A stretch of DNA of 64,000 nucleotides from Caprella mutica (Eukaryota; Arthropoda; Malacostraca; Amphipoda; Caprellidae), in NCBI GenBank assembly GCA_947561585.1, contig CANNZV010002604.1, positions 1 to 64,000 on the forward strand, read 5' to 3'. The number at the start of each line of letters is the position of its first letter. Position 1 is the first letter of the stretch. Below the pieces are notes generated by a model, which was not told where the DNA came from, made no database searches, and worked only from the letters and a program-made list of their open reading frames with translations. Below are positions 1 to 13,116 of the stretch, piece after piece. A program made the position numbers and the translations under genes.

Positions 1-1651
1 ATTACAGTGTCTCATTTCTCTGATAGTACATCATCACAGTGACTCTTTTCTCTGATAGTACATCATCACAGTGACTCTTTTCTCTGATAGTACATCATCA
101 CAGTGACTCTTTTCTCTGATAGTACATCATCATTTCTCTGATAGTACATCATCTCAGTGACTCTTTTCTCTGATAGTACATCATCACAGTGACTCTTTTC
201 TCTGATAGTAGATCATCACAGTGACTCTTTTCTCTGATAGTACATCAACACAGTGACTCTTTTCTCTGATAGTATATCAACACAGTGACTCTTTTCTCTG
301 ATAGTACATCATCACAGTGACTTTTTTCTCTGATAGTACATCAACACAGTGACTCTTTTCTCTGATAGTACATCAACACAGTGACTCTTTTCTCTGATAG
401 TACATCATCACAGTGACTTTTTCCTCTGATAGTACATCAACACAGTGACTCTTTTCTCTGATAGTATATCAACACAGTGACTCTTTTCTCTGATAGTACA
501 TCATCACAGTGACTTTTTTCTCTGATAGTACATCAACACAGTGACTCTTTTCTCTGATAGTACATCATCACAGTGACTCTTTTCTCTGATAGTACATCAA
601 CACAGTGACTCTTTTCTCTGATAGTATATCAACACAGTGACTCTTTTCTCTGATAGTACATCATCACAGTGACTTTTTCTCTGATAGTACATCAACACAG
701 TGACTCTTTTCTCTGATAGTACATCAACACAGTGACTCTTTTCTCTGATAGTACATCAACACAGTGACTCTTTTCTCTGATAGTACATCATCACAGTGAC
801 TTTTTCCTCTGATAGTATATCAACACAGTGACTCTTTTCTCTGATAGTACATCATCACAGTGACTCTTTTCTCTGATAGTACATAATTACAGTGTCTCAT
901 TTCTCTGATAGTACATCATCACAGTGACTCTTTTCTCTGATAGTACATCATCACAGTGACTCTTTTCTCTGATAGTACATCATCACAGTGACTCTTTTCT
1001 CTGATAGTACATCATCATTTCTCTGATAGTACATCATCTCAGTGACTCTTTTCTCTGATAGTACATCATCACAGTGACTCTTTTCTCTGATAGTAGATCA
1101 TCACAGTGACTCTTTTCTCTGATAGTACATCATCACAGTGACTCTTTTCTCTGATAGTACATCATCACAGTGACTCTTTTCTCTGATAGTACATCATCAC
1201 AGTGACTCTTTTCTCTGATAGTACATCATCACAGTGACTCATTTCTCTGATAGTACATCACCACAGTGACTCTTTTCTCTGATAGTACATCATCACAGTG
1301 ACTCTTTTCTCTGATAGTACATCATCACAGTGACTCTTTTCTCTGATAGTACATCATCACAGTGACTATTTTCTCTGATAGTACATCATCACAGTGACTC
1401 ATTTCTCTGATAGTACATCATCCCAGTTACTCTTTTTTTCTGATAGTACATCATCACAGTGACTCTTTTCTCTGATAGTACATCATGACAGTTTCTCTTT
1501 TTTCTGATAGTACATCATGACAGTGACTCTTTTCTTTGATAGTACATCATCACAGTAACTCTTTTCTCTGATAGTACATCATCACAGTAACTCTTTTCTC
1601 TGATAGTACATCATCACAGTAACTCTTTTCTCTGATAGTACATCATGACTG
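1..1651. repeat. 32-bp satellite array with 885-bp higher-order period
   Basis: About 50 head-to-tail copies of a 32-bp unit built around CTCTGATAGTACATCAT and CACAGTGACTCTTTT. The array starts before the window and decays after about 1560, where CAGTGACT becomes CAGTAACT. Marker variants recur exactly 885 bp apart: an ATTACAGTGTCTC unit at 1 and 886, a shortened unit at 121 and 1006, and a TAGTAGATCA unit at 206 and 1091. This shows a second, higher-order level of repetition. No reading frame is supported. It is a satellite or minisatellite with no visible function. Confidence 0.95.
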
Positions 1652-2690
1652 ACTTTGAAAAAAAAATGGAATCTTGTACTGGACATATATCCAAATAAAG
1701 GCGCCAATAATAATATTTGATGTTCGAGTGGACTTTTGTACAAGACATAAATCCTCATGGAACCGGATGTTCAATATAAAGCTTTAATTTAACGGATATA
1801 TAAGACTGTACTCATTCAAATAATTTGAAAATACATTCACGTTACTCGTTTGTATTTATAAGAAATATATTGATGTATTTTATATAATAACTGATGGGAT
1901 TTTTGCTATCAAATCAAAAAAGGGAAAAATGTCATCTTGTATTGGACATGGTGCCACAATACACGATATAATTGTTCGTTATTTTCTTGAATTGACCTTA
2001 TATGTGATTTCGGTTGTATTCCACTATTTGAAAATACATCTTCCACACACCTATTATTAGGTTTAGCGCAATGAACATGAAATATTCATGTTTTAATATG
2101 TTAACCCAAATACGGCATATACAAAAGTATTATAATACATCATATACTGACTTGGAATCTTGTACTGGACATATATCCAAATAAAGGCGCCAATAATAAT
2201 ATTCGAAATTAAGATGGAAATTTGTATTGGACAAGAGTCCACAACTAATAGACAATAATAATATTTGATGTTCGAGTGGAATTTTGTACAAGACATAAAT
2301 CCACATGGAACAGAGTCCTTATATTAAACTTTATATTATTGAATATTCATTGCTGTATCTGCTCCAATATTTTAATATGGCATTTATAGTACATGTTCCC
2401 ACTTGTATGCAATATATAGATATGATATATTTAATAACTGAAGAGATTTATGCTATTAAACCATAAAAAACAGATACGGGGAATATTGTACTGGACACGT
2501 TGCCACAATGCAATATATAATTAATCATAATTATCTTGAATTATCTTTTTATAGAATTTAAATTGTATTCCAATATTTAAAAACATATCTTCTTAAACAC
2601 CTATAATTCTTGTTTCATAAATGAACATGAAATATTTATATTTTAATATGTTAACCCAAATACGGCACATACAAAAGTATTATAAATAGA
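1652..2690. repeat. diverged tandem duplication, about 490-550 bp unit
   Basis: Two diverged copies of one AT-rich block lie side by side. GGAATCTTGTACTGGACATA and the following GGCGCCAATAATAATATT occur near 1668 and 2155. GTTAACCCAAATACGGCA, followed by TACAAAAGTATTATAA, occurs near 2100 and 2650. The second copy has an extra stretch of about 60 bp. No coding potential is seen, so it is probably part of an unidentified non-autonomous element. Confidence 0.8.
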
Positions 2691-3052
2691 AAACCCCCTC
2701 AAAATATTAAACTAATGTAACAATTCAAGTTTTGAATAGAAAATATATAGTAAAATGTTCATAACAATATTCAGTTAAAATTTAAAGTAATTTCATCAAA
2801 GAATGAACAAAATAATCGCTAAAAACTGTTTTGAACAGTTTGCACAACAGAAGCTGTCATGTCTGGCACACTTCGGATAACACCAGATCACTTTCTGAAA
2901 TCTCTTATTTATGTCTTATTATTATATAATTATAATAAGCCAATAAATTTTGTAGTTTATAAAAGTGAGAAGAAATAATTTAAGAGGTAATTTACCTATG
3001 AAATGGCCGTGTATATGCAGAAAATTGGATTAATCTGTTCAACAACTATGAA
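2691..3052. other. unassigned AT-rich spacer
   Basis: AT-rich sequence without an open frame or a recognised motif. It ends at the TGAA that flanks the palindromic element starting at 3053. Confidence 0.5.
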
Positions 3053-3930
3053 GGGAATGGTTTCCGGTATTTAGGATGTACCAATAATACTTGTCCGATT
3101 GAGCTGAGATTTTAACATAAGGTGTAAAGTGAAAAGAAATCATATGCTCTCTTTTGAGATTTTTTCATTTTGGGGCCCCCCTCCCCCGTGGGGGTCGAAA
3201 AACCTTCTTTTTCGACCCCCCCCCCCGGGAAACTATAGAACGGCTTGGGGGTTGGTGCTACAGAAAAATTTATTGAAGCTAATATGTTCTCTACTACTAT
3301 CCTAAGGTCGTGGTGCAGCTTTTTTTTTGAATTTCTATCTGAAAAAATTTTTATTTGAATTTTAAAAAAAATTGTCATATTTATTTTTTTTTTTTTTTTT
3401 TTTTTCAAAAAAAATTAATTTTATAGAAAAAGTTATAGGAAAAGAGCTTCACCACGACCTTAGGAATTTCGGTCTGAACATATTAGCTCTTATACATTTT
3501 TCTGTAGCACCAACCCCCAAAAAGTTCTATACTTTTGAACGTGGAGAATTTGAGAAAAAATGGTACTGAGATAATGGAGGAAGAAAAATATTTATCAATA
3601 AATTTTTTAAATTTAAAAAAAAAATATATGCTTTTCGTCCCAGCCAAAAAGACTCATCAGGTCGCTTCGGGGGTCAACCCAGGCAGCGACGAAGCCTTCA
3701 ACCATAAATGGGACCCATTTATGGTTGAAATGGGACCCATTCAACCATAAATAAACCCACTCTCTATAAGAGAATAACTCCCTAACCCCCAAACTAAGAA
3801 ACGCGTTTGACACACGCACAAACGTACTAGGTGAATGGAATTTTTTATGAGTTTTCTTTGGTAGATTTGCAGGGTAACTAAATTAAAAAAAAAAAAACGA
3901 AAAAAATGGAAAATACCCGAAACCATTCCC
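3053..3930. mobile_element. non-autonomous element P with terminal inverted repeats and a palindromic core
   Basis: The ends are inverted copies: GGGAATGGTTTCCGGTATTT at 3053 and AAATACCCGAAACCATTCCC ending at 3930. TGAA lies immediately outside both (3049-3052 and 3931-3934), a possible 4-bp target duplication. The core at about 3215-3540 is a long imperfect palindrome with a poly-T/A centre. Its arms contain CCTAAGGTCGTGGTGCAGC and GCTTCACCACGACCTTAGG. A second perfect palindrome, with half TTCAACCATAAATGGG, sits at about 3697-3729. A related, oppositely oriented element lies at 13117-13790. There is no coding sequence and the superfamily is unknown. Confidence 0.7.
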
Positions 3931-4189
3931 TGAAAGATGACATTATGTCCAGTGCCCCCCATTTTTTGGAACTTTGTCTTTTGAATAGTATGGAATATTG
4001 TCCCCGCTCAATAAAGGAAAGTTAGAAAAGCAAATAACTAAATATAAAATGAAAATTATGTTATTTCCTTTTGCATATTTGTTTATCAATATATTATCTA
4101 CAATTTTGTCGAAATTATTTTTTTTAAAACACACTTTTATATGAATTTTAAAAGTACTGGACAAGAAGTTTTTGGAAATCCTTTCTATA

Positions 4190-4888
4190 ACAATTATATT
4201 TACCAAAACACAGATAAAATAATGGAAGAATAGAAGATGGTTCACAAAAATACAGCTCGAATTACCATAGCCTTATTGGTTAAGAAAAAACATTAGCACA
4301 AGACACTATCCTACACACTCTTAGATTAACAGTGAACAGACCAAGATATTTCCTTGAATGAAGTTAACGTTTCCTAGCTATCAAGCTACAGGAACAGTAT
4401 CTATCACCTATTCACGTGAAATGATTTATAAAAATATATTTTGGACTGTCATTTGGCCAATTCGGTTTAACAGTATCTTCCTGTTAAATACAATTACAAA
4501 TAAATACAATAATTACAAATAAATGCAACAATCACAAAGTAATGCAACAATCACAAATATATACAATAATTACAAATAAATACAATAATTACAAATAAAT
4601 ACAATAATTACTGATAAATACACTTATTACAAGTAAATACAATTACAAGTAAATACAATTACAAATAAAAACAATTAACGAATCAATACAATTGCAAATA
4701 AATACAAATTACAATAATTACAATTTATGATATGAAAAATAATAAATACAGTACAATTTAATTAGAATTTTATTGGTTTAGTGGAATTTTCCCAGTGGAA
4801 TTTTCCTCAGTGGAATATTCCTCAGTGGAATATTCCTCAGTGTAACTTTCCGCAGTGGAATTTTCCTTAGTGGAATCTTACGCGAACC
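4190..4888. mobile_element. element B, copy 1 (word-array terminus plus AT-rich tandem repeat)
   Basis: Nearly identical in inverted orientation to the sequence that flanks the LTR element at 51236-51933 and 63167-63258, so its limits come from that alignment. It contains a 4490-4735 tract of degenerate AATACAATTACAAATA repeats. The right-end array at 4786-4885 has about seven words of 15-17 bp of the type CAGTGGAATATTCCT. No coding sequence is seen. No target duplication was found, so the outer limits are approximate. Confidence 0.75.
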
Positions 4889-5075
4889 GGTAGCGCTGCA
4901 GACTTTGCAGGCAAAGGAAACTACAGATTGCTAGTTTGCGTCCTGGAAACACCACTTCATTTTTAATTTGTATAAACGATATGTGAGATTTAACTAAATA
5001 ATATATAGCCAAATTACATATACACATTTACAGAAAAAGTAAGAAATGCCAATATAATTAGAATGATCTTTTTGC

Positions 5076-5512
5076 TTTCTTGACACATGGTACTAATGTG
5101 CGTTACATATGGTACTTATATGTGTTACACATGGTACTGATATGTGTTACACATGGTACTGAGATATGTGTTACACATGGTACTGAGATATGTGTTACAC
5201 ATGGTACTGAGATATGTGATACACATGGTACTGAGATATGTGATACACATGGTACCGAGATATGTGATACACATGGTACTGAGATATGTGATACACATGG
5301 TACTGAGATATGTGATACACATGGTACTGAGATATGTGATACACATGGTACTGAGATATGTGATACACATGGTACTGAGATATGTGATACACATGGTACT
5401 GAGATATGTGATACACATGGTACTGAGATATGTGATACACATGGTACTGAGATATGTGATACACATGGTACTGATTTGTGTTACAAACTTACACATGGTA
5501 CTGAAATGTAGT
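5076..5512. repeat. 24-bp tandem array (ACACATGGTACTGAGATATGTGAT)
   Basis: About 15 copies of a 24-bp unit, starting with diverged copies at 5076. Because 24 is a multiple of 3, several frames on both strands stay open and spell repeats such as THGTEICD. This is a periodicity effect, not evidence for a gene. ACATGGTTAACATGTG, GTATTCCATATGTT and similar motifs just after the array (5518-5548) also occur at 11990-12020, so both regions belong to one repeat family. Confidence 0.9.
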
Positions 5513-6393
5513 GTCGATTACATGGTTAACATGTGTATTCCATATGTTGAGTAAAACTATGCCAGTAGAGTAATAAATAAACATTTAGAGGTTTTTAAAC
5601 TATTTTTTAAAGACTCAATCTACATAATATTTTAAACTAATTTTTACAATTTTAATAAAGGTAAATTTGAAATATTTAGAACACACCGAAGGTGCGGTTT
5701 CTAATTAATGGTTAAGTGCCAGTACTCTCTTCTAACTCTCTAGGTATTAGCCATGGTACAACGTGTAGAAAGAACATGTTAGCGAAGGATTCAGCAGAAC
5801 CTATAAAGGAAAAATACGAAAAATAAATCACCCAGTTATGTACCAATTCATAATATTTTATATAGTTTCATTGAATTTAAGTAGTGCGATTGAATAATTA
5901 TGAATATGCATTAAATTTTATAATTTATAATTAAAGATAATTCAGTAATGTAATTCGTAATAATTATTAAAGTAATTCGTATAAAGTTATTAAAGTAATT
6001 CGTATAAAGTTATTAAAGTAATTAGTAATAGTTATGAAATATGCATGGAAGTAAAAATATAGTGATTTAAATATCTGGCACCTAATCACGCATTGTTAGA
6101 AAAATCCTAAATTACAACAAAGTAAACTTTGAGGTAAGTACCTTACCCTATTTATGAATTTCAGTTGCTAATCCTTGTAGTTTCCTTCACCGTCAGTGCA
6201 AAATAGTCTTTCTATCCGAACATGGACTTACTCCATTTTGACTAGGCCTACTGCCACTAAATTAAAGGTATAATCCATATCAAGATATTGCAAAGTTCAG
6301 CAGACTAATCAGTTGAAATCTCTGATATCAATAGAGTTCATATTCTGGTAGTTTTTATCACGACTAGTCATCTCTGATGAGTAGTTCCCAGAG
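5513..6393. other. unassigned AT-rich stretch with a short 20-bp tandem
   Basis: No open frame of note. At about 5945-6030 there are roughly four copies of TATTAAAGTAATTCGTATAA-like units. The rest shows nothing I can name. Confidence 0.5.
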
Positions 6394-6819
6394 GGGGACT
6401 TGTCAATAGTCCGACGTCCCATTAGTCCGACGTCCCATTGATCCGACGCCACATTAGTCCGACGCCACATTAGTCCGACGCCCCAATAGTCCGACAGTTC
6501 CATCTTTCTGAGTTATTTTTATTTTTTGATTACAATAAAAAATATGATTAAATAGGTATACTCAATTAATAACTAATCTAAATAATAAATTAATTTTTCA
6601 TTTAAAAATTTTTATATTACCCATTTATTTTACTAATAGTAATTTATGATGCAATCCATTACTTTATTTCATCATTTAATGTAGTTTGTTGTATCCGCTA
6701 GTTTGTTGTACTGCACACTTCGTCATTGTTTAATGATCTGGCAGGGGGTTAAATGTTAAATCAGTAATAAACTACAAAAGTATCGGACTAATGGGGCGTC
6801 GGACTAATGAATAGTAACC
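6394..6819 (+). mobile_element. family A word-terminus element, copy A1
   Basis: The left end GGGGACTTGTCAATAGTCC is followed by six 16-bp words of the type TAGTCCGACGTCCCAT. The right end has the inverted word form (GTCGGACTAATG) and finishes AGTAACC. Flanks TTCCCAGAG and TTTTCAGAG agree at 7 of 9 bases, probably an aged 9-bp target duplication. The core contains TAGTTTGTTGTATCCGCTAG, shared with copies at 23572, 29692, 39776 and with element L. There is no coding sequence, so it depends on a transposase elsewhere. Compared with A2 and A3 it lacks the GC-rich hairpin. Confidence 0.85.
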
Positions 6820-7315
6820 TTTTCAGAGTAGGTGATGGTACTGCTCTGCTTTCTAGTTTAATTATTTCAACTGACAAAATTTCCCCCTACAAACTATTTC
6901 CACCGCATACATTTCATCAGCCATTGCCTGCTCAGGACTCAGATTCTAAGATGGAAACTGGCAAAATATTTAGAATAATGGCCGGTACCCACGCCTCATA
7001 ACATAGTTAAGTTTATTGCAATTTAAGTTATTTCAAAGCAATAGAAACATGGGCACCAAATAATACATATTTTTAATTTATTTTTGATATATGTTATTAT
7101 TCCAAAATACTAGGCGACCTTATCGCACGGTAAATTAAACAATTAAATTAGTCAATATTCAATGTATTTCGTTGAAGATAGGACTGGTAAAACTGTGGCA
7201 CCGTGAAGAAGTCCAGTAGGGTGTCTGGAACTAGGAAGCCAATTCGGAACAGTTGCTGCGGAAAGTCATAAAATTAGCATTCGTAATATACTATGCAATT
7301 TTATAGAGTTAAATA
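6820..7315. other. unassigned spacer
   Basis: Short frames only and no recognisable domain. It runs into the 14-bp satellite. Confidence 0.4.
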
Positions 7316-10300
7316 AATACTTAATTTTAATTTAGCAATTTTAATTTAGCAATTTTAATTTAGCAATTTTAATTTAGCAATTTTAATTTAGCAATTTGAA
7401 TTTAGCAATTTGAATTTAGCAATTTGAATTTAGCAATTTGAATTTAGCAATTTGAATTTAGCAATTTTAATTTAGCAATTTTAATTTAGCAATTTTAATT
7501 TAGCAATTTTAATTTAGCAATTTTAATTTAGCAATTTTAATTTAGCAATTTTAATTTAGCAATTTTAATTTAGCAATTTTAATTTAGCAATTTTAATTTA
7601 GCAATTTTAATTTAGCAATTTTAATTTAGCAATTTTAATTTAGCAATTTTAATTTAGCAATTTTAATTTAGCAATTTTAATTTAGCAATTTTAATTTAGC
7701 AATTTTAATTTAGCAATTTTAATTTAGCAATTTGAATTTAGCAATTTGAATTTAGCAATTTGAATTTAGCAATTTGAATTTAGCAATTTGAATTTAGCAA
7801 TTTGAATTTAGCAATTTGAATTTAGCAATTTGAATTTAGCAATTTGAATTTAGCAATTTGAATTTAGCAATTTGAATTTAGCAATTTGAATTTAGCAATT
7901 TGAATTTAGCAATTTGAATTTAGCAATTTGAATTTAGCAATTTGAATTTAGCAATTTGAATTTAGCAATTTGAATTTAGCAATTTGAATTTAGCAATTTG
8001 AATTTAGCAATTTGAATTTAGCAATTTGAATTTAGCAATTTGAATTTAGCAATTTGAATTTAGCAATTTGAATTTAGCAATTTGAATTTAGCAATTTGAA
8101 TTTAGCAATTTGAATTTAGCAATTTGAATTTAGCAATTTGAATTTAGCAATTTGAATTTAGCAATTTGAATTTAGCAATTTGAATTTAGCAATTTGAATT
8201 TAGCAATTTGAATTTAGCAATTTGAATTTAGCAATTTGAATTTAGCAATTTGAATTTAGCAATTTGAATTTAGCAATTTGAATTTAGCAATTTGAATTTA
8301 GCAATTTGAATTTAGCAATTTGAATTTAGCAATTTGAATTTAGCAATTTGAATTTAGCAATTTGAATTTAGCAATTTGAATTTAGCAATTTGAATTTAGC
8401 AATTTGAATTTAGCAATTTGAATTTAGCAATTTGAATTTAGCAATTTGAATTTAGCAATTTGAATTTAGCAATTTGAATTTAGCAATTTGAATTTAGCAA
8501 TTTGAATTTAGCAATTTGAATTTAGCAATTTGAATTTAGCAATTTGAATTTAGCAATTTGAATTTAGCAATTTGAATTTAGCAATTTGAATTTAGCAATT
8601 TGAATTTAGCAATTTGAATTTAGCAATTTGAATTTAGCAATTTGAATTTAGCAATTTGAATTTAGCAATTTGAATTTAGCAATTTGAATTTAGCAATTTG
8701 AATTTAGCAATTTTAATTTAGCAATTTGAATTTAGCAATTTGAATTTAGCAATTTGAATTTAGCAATTTTAATTTAGCAATTTTAATTTAGCAATTTTAA
8801 TTTAGCAATTTTAATTTAGCAATTTTAATTTAGCAATTTTAATTTAGCAATTTTAATTTAGCAATTTTAATTTAGCAATTTTAATTTAGCAATTTTAATT
8901 TAGCAATTTTAATTTAACAATTTTAATTTAACAATTTTAATTTAACAATTTTAATTTAGCAATTTTAATTTAACAATTTTAATTTAACAATTTTAATTTA
9001 ACAATTTTAATTTAGCAATTTTAATTTAGCAATTTTAATTTAGCAATTTTAATTTAGCAATTTTAATTTAGCAATTTTAATTTAGCAATTTTAATTTAGC
9101 AATTTTAATTTAACAATTTTAATTTAACAATTTTAATTTAGCAATTTTAATTTAGCAATTTTAATTTAGCAATTTTAATTTAGCAATTTTAATTTAGCAA
9201 TTTTAATTTAGCAATTTTAATTTAGCAATTTTAATTTAGCAATTTTAATTTAGCAATTTTAATTTAGCAATTTTAATTTAGCAATTTTAATTTAGCAATT
9301 TTAATTTAGCAATTTTAATTTAGCAATTTTAATTTAGCAATTTTAATTTAGCAATTTTAACTTAGCAATTTTAACTTAGCAATTTTAATTTAGCAATTTT
9401 AATTTAGCAATTTTAATTTAGCAATTTTAATTTAGCAATTTTAATTTAGCAATTTTAATTTAGCAATTTTAATTTAGCAATTTTAATTTAGCAATTTTAA
9501 TTTAGCAATTTTAATTTAGCAATTTTAATTTAGCAATTTTAATTTAGCAATTTTAATTTAGCAATTTTAATTTAGCAATTTTAATTTAGCAATTTTAATT
9601 TAGCAATTTTAATTTAGCAATTTTAATTTAGCAATTTTAATTTAGCAATTTTAATTTAGCAATTTTAATTTAGCAATTTTAATTTAGCAATTTTAATTTA
9701 GCAATTTTAATTTAGCAATTTTAATTTAGCAATTTTAATTTAGCAATTTTAATTTAGCAATTTTAATTTAGCAATTTTAATTTAGCAATTTTAATTTAGC
9801 AATTTTAATTTAGCAATTTTAATTTAGCAATTTTAATTTAGCAATTTTAATTTAGCAATTTTAATTTAGCAATTTTAATTTAGCAATTTTAATTTAGCAA
9901 TTTGAATTTAGCAATTTGAATTTAGCAATTTGAATTTAGCAATTTGAATTTAGCAATTTGAATTTAGCAATTTGAATTTAGCAATTTGAATTTAGCAATT
10001 TGAATTTAGCAATTTTAATTTAGCAATTTGAATTTAGCAATTTTAATTTAGCAATTTGAATTTAGCAATTTGAATTTAGCAATTTGAATTTAGCAATTTG
10101 AATTTAGCAATTTGAATTTAGCAATTTGAATTTAGCAATTTGAATTTAGCAATTTGAATTTAGCAATTTGAATTTAGCAATTTGAATTTAGCAATTTGAA
10201 TTTAGCAATTTGAATTTAGCAATTTGAATTTAGCAATTTGAATTTAGCAATTTGAATTTAGCAATTTGAATTTAGCAATTTGAATTTAGCAATTTGAATT

Positions 10301-11127
10301 TAGCAATTTGAATTTAGCAATTTGAATTTAGCAATTTGAATTTAGCAATTTGAATTTAGCAATTTGAATTTAGCAATTTTAATTTAGCAATTTTAATTTA
10401 GCAATTTGAATTTAGCAATTTGAATTTAGCAATTTGAATTTAGCAATTTGAATTTAGCAATTTGAATTTAGCAATTTTAATTTAGCAATTTTAATTTAGC
10501 AATTTTAATTTAGCAATTTTAATTTAGCAATTTTAATTTAGCAATTTTAATTTAGCAATTTTAATTTAGCAATTTGAATTTAGCAATTTGAATTTAGCAA
10601 TTTGAATTTAGCAATTTTAATTTAGCAATTTGAATTTAGCAATTTGAATTTAGCAATTTGAATTTAGCAATTTGAATTTAGCAATTTGAATTTAGCAATT
10701 TGAATTTAGCAATTTGAATTTAGCAATTTGAATTTAGCAATTTGAATTTAGCAATTTGAATTTAGCAATTTGAATTTAGCAATTTGAATTTAGCAATTTG
10801 AATTTAGCAATTTGAATTTAGCAATTTGAATTTAGCAATTTGAATTTAGCAATTTGAATTTAGCAATTTGAATTTAGCAATTTGAATTTAGCAATTTGAA
10901 TTTAGCAATTTGAATTTAGCAATTTGAATTTAGCAATTTGAATTTAGCAATTTGAATTTAGCAATTTGAATTTAGCAATTTGAATTTAGCAATTTGAATT
11001 TAGCAATTTGAATTTAGCAATTTGAATTTAGAAATTTTAATTTAGCAATTTTAATTTAGCAATTTTAATTTAGCAATTTCAATTTAGCAATTTTAATTTA
11101 GCAATTTTAATTTAGCAATTTTAATTT
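7316..11127. repeat. 14-bp satellite (TTTAATTTAGCAAT / TTGAATTTAGCAAT)
   Basis: About 3.8 kb of uninterrupted 14-bp units, roughly 270 copies. There are two main variants: T-type (CAATTTTAATTTAG) and G-type (CAATTTGAATTTAG). They lie in long homogeneous blocks: G at about 7395-7460, T to 7730, G to about 8760 with one T unit, T to about 9900 with AACAATT units near 8915-9130, then alternating blocks to the end. The unit length is not a multiple of 3 and nothing is encoded. Confidence 0.97.
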
Positions 11128-11889
11128 TAATTTAAGATATTCCGCAACGTTAATTTCTAAATGGGTAAAGTTTAAATTAATCAAATTTTCATTATTGAAT
11201 TTTAAAGTAATTTTATAGGGTTAGGTTGGCAAAGACTTAAATTATTGAAAATTATTTTTAGAGGAGCAAAACGAATTACTAAGTGCACCCCTACGCAAAT
11301 AGAACGCGAAAAGCAAGCTTACCCTCTGTGTCTAGTATACTGTGGGAAATCCGATGATGTGTTGCTGTCTACCGTCTAGTCTCCACTGCTTCCCATCCTC
11401 TCTCTTTTAGGGAACCATGGTAATAATCCCTGCCTTCGTAATTAAGCTGTATCGCTTTTGCCCAGCAATCATTTGGAGGCCACTACTGCATCAAATTGCA
11501 GATAAGAGTCTCATTGATTGAAAATGATGTGGGTAGTTGGGTGATCCAGTTGTTTTAATATTTCTGATCAGTTGCAAAGGTTATGCTAAATAGGAGCCAT
11601 GTCATAAGTGCCGCTACTGGTGGTGATTCGTTTTGAAGTAGCAGCATCCAACAAACCAGGCGACATCTGAATTTTGTAAGTGAAGTCACCTGGTCAGGAG
11701 ATAAAACTGACAGCAGTATATAGTTTAGAGTTAGAGAACAGAGCGCTTGCAGCGATCTATTGGTTTCAGGGCGACTCAATCAACTTTAAGATTTATATTA
11801 GATTTATTTTATTTGAGTTTGTCCATCCATTTAGAAATTAACTGCAAGCGGCTCGCACATAAAATTATATAAAGGGAAAATCTCCAACA
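11128..11889. other. unassigned, less AT-rich stretch
   Basis: Moderately complex sequence with no long frame. A 74-codon antisense frame at 11555-11779 has no family features, so I do not call it a gene. It may be unique host DNA between repeats. Confidence 0.4.
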
Positions 11890-13116
11890 GTTATACATGT
11901 GGCAAAACCACATGTAAAACATATAGTCCAAGGTTCCAAAAAGTCTAGATCGTGCACACATTGTAATTGTTGCTGGTTTCAATATGGTTTAAATGGTTAA
12001 CATGTGTATTCCATATGTTATACGGGTCTAGGACATTTCGTCCACGGACATTTCGTCTACGAATTGCTTAATTTTGTATTTTAAAGTGTATATGGGATAT
12101 ATTTCACAATATTTTTCACTATTACATTAATAGGCATGTATAAATACATAATAATATTAAGTATAGTGATTTATTCCGGACAATCCATATGAACACAAAA
12201 AAAAATGTTTACTCTTCAATTAGTTATGAAATTAGATATGATAAACGGTTTGACTGTATATTTAAGTTATATATCTCCTTTATAATATTTTGCATAAATA
12301 ATTAATGAGTTATGAATATCTAAAATATGGAACTGAAATATCAGGGTGAAATGAAATAATTCCAATAGGTAAATGATAATGATTATATATGGTTTTATTA
12401 TGAGTCCGAAAATATGGAACAGTACAATAGCATGGACGGTTTTACGTTTAAATAATTAAAGGCAACACTAGAAAGTGTACTTGTTAAGTAGTATATTATA
12501 TACTTGTTTCATGTATGAATTTTTATTCAATAACTGTTAAAAAATGTGTTATAAAAAAGTAATTTCTGTACCAATATTGCTTCTAATAACCTAATCTGAG
12601 TAATAATATTGATGTTTATTGTAGTTATTGTTATTATGTCTACTATTTTCTATGTTTATATACTCTAATAACTTCGAGACATACCTCGCTATTATTACAG
12701 ATTTTATAAGACTATGGAATAATGAAAGCGAGGCCTGCCTGTATATCATTAAAAAATTTTCAGTTATATTATTTTACTAGGAGAAGGAGAAGAAGATTAC
12801 AATAAGAATTATGGCAAAGACCATGAATTTATAATTACCATCAACAAATGGTGTTTTCTACTTTTATATTGCAGAATATATGTAAATATTATACAATAAA
12901 CAATATGTACACATTATAAATATAATACAAAATAAAGCATTTCGTGGACGAAACGTCCGTGCACGATGTTATACATGTGTATTCCATATGTTATACATGA
13001 GGCAAAACCACATGTATAACATATCGTCCAAGGTTCCAAAAAGTCTACATGGTAAGCATATTTTTATAAATTGGACTAACCACATGGTAAACATGTGAAA
13101 TGTTTGCAGGGTAGCA
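11890..13116. repeat. ACATGG/ACATGTG repeat region (host for element D)
   Basis: Repeated motifs built on ACATGTGG, CCACATGT and GTATTCCATATGTTATAC. CCAAGGTTCCAAAAAGTCTA occurs on both sides of element D (about 11930 and 13029), showing that one repeat region was split or that two copies are adjacent. The same motif family continues at 13795-13848 and 16925-17510. Confidence 0.7.
12024..12965. mobile_element. element D, word-terminus element with 9-bp target duplication
   Basis: Flanked by perfect ATGTTATAC repeats (12015-12023 and 12966-12974). The left end is GGGTCTAGGACATTTCGTCC with a second 15-bp word GGACATTTCGTCTAC. The right end has the inverted form, GTGGACGAAACGTCCGTGCACG read inward. 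With a 9-bp duplication the two ends align base for base at the GGAC word. The 0.85-kb interior is AT-rich and non-coding. Confidence 0.85.

Noticed and set aside
1..1651. CRISPR array
   Set aside because: 32-bp units are contiguous with no unique spacers, and the context is eukaryotic.
5080..5554. Long open frames on both strands through the 24-bp array
   Set aside because: The repeat length is a multiple of three and lacks stops, so any frame stays open. No start context, splice sites or domain supports a gene.
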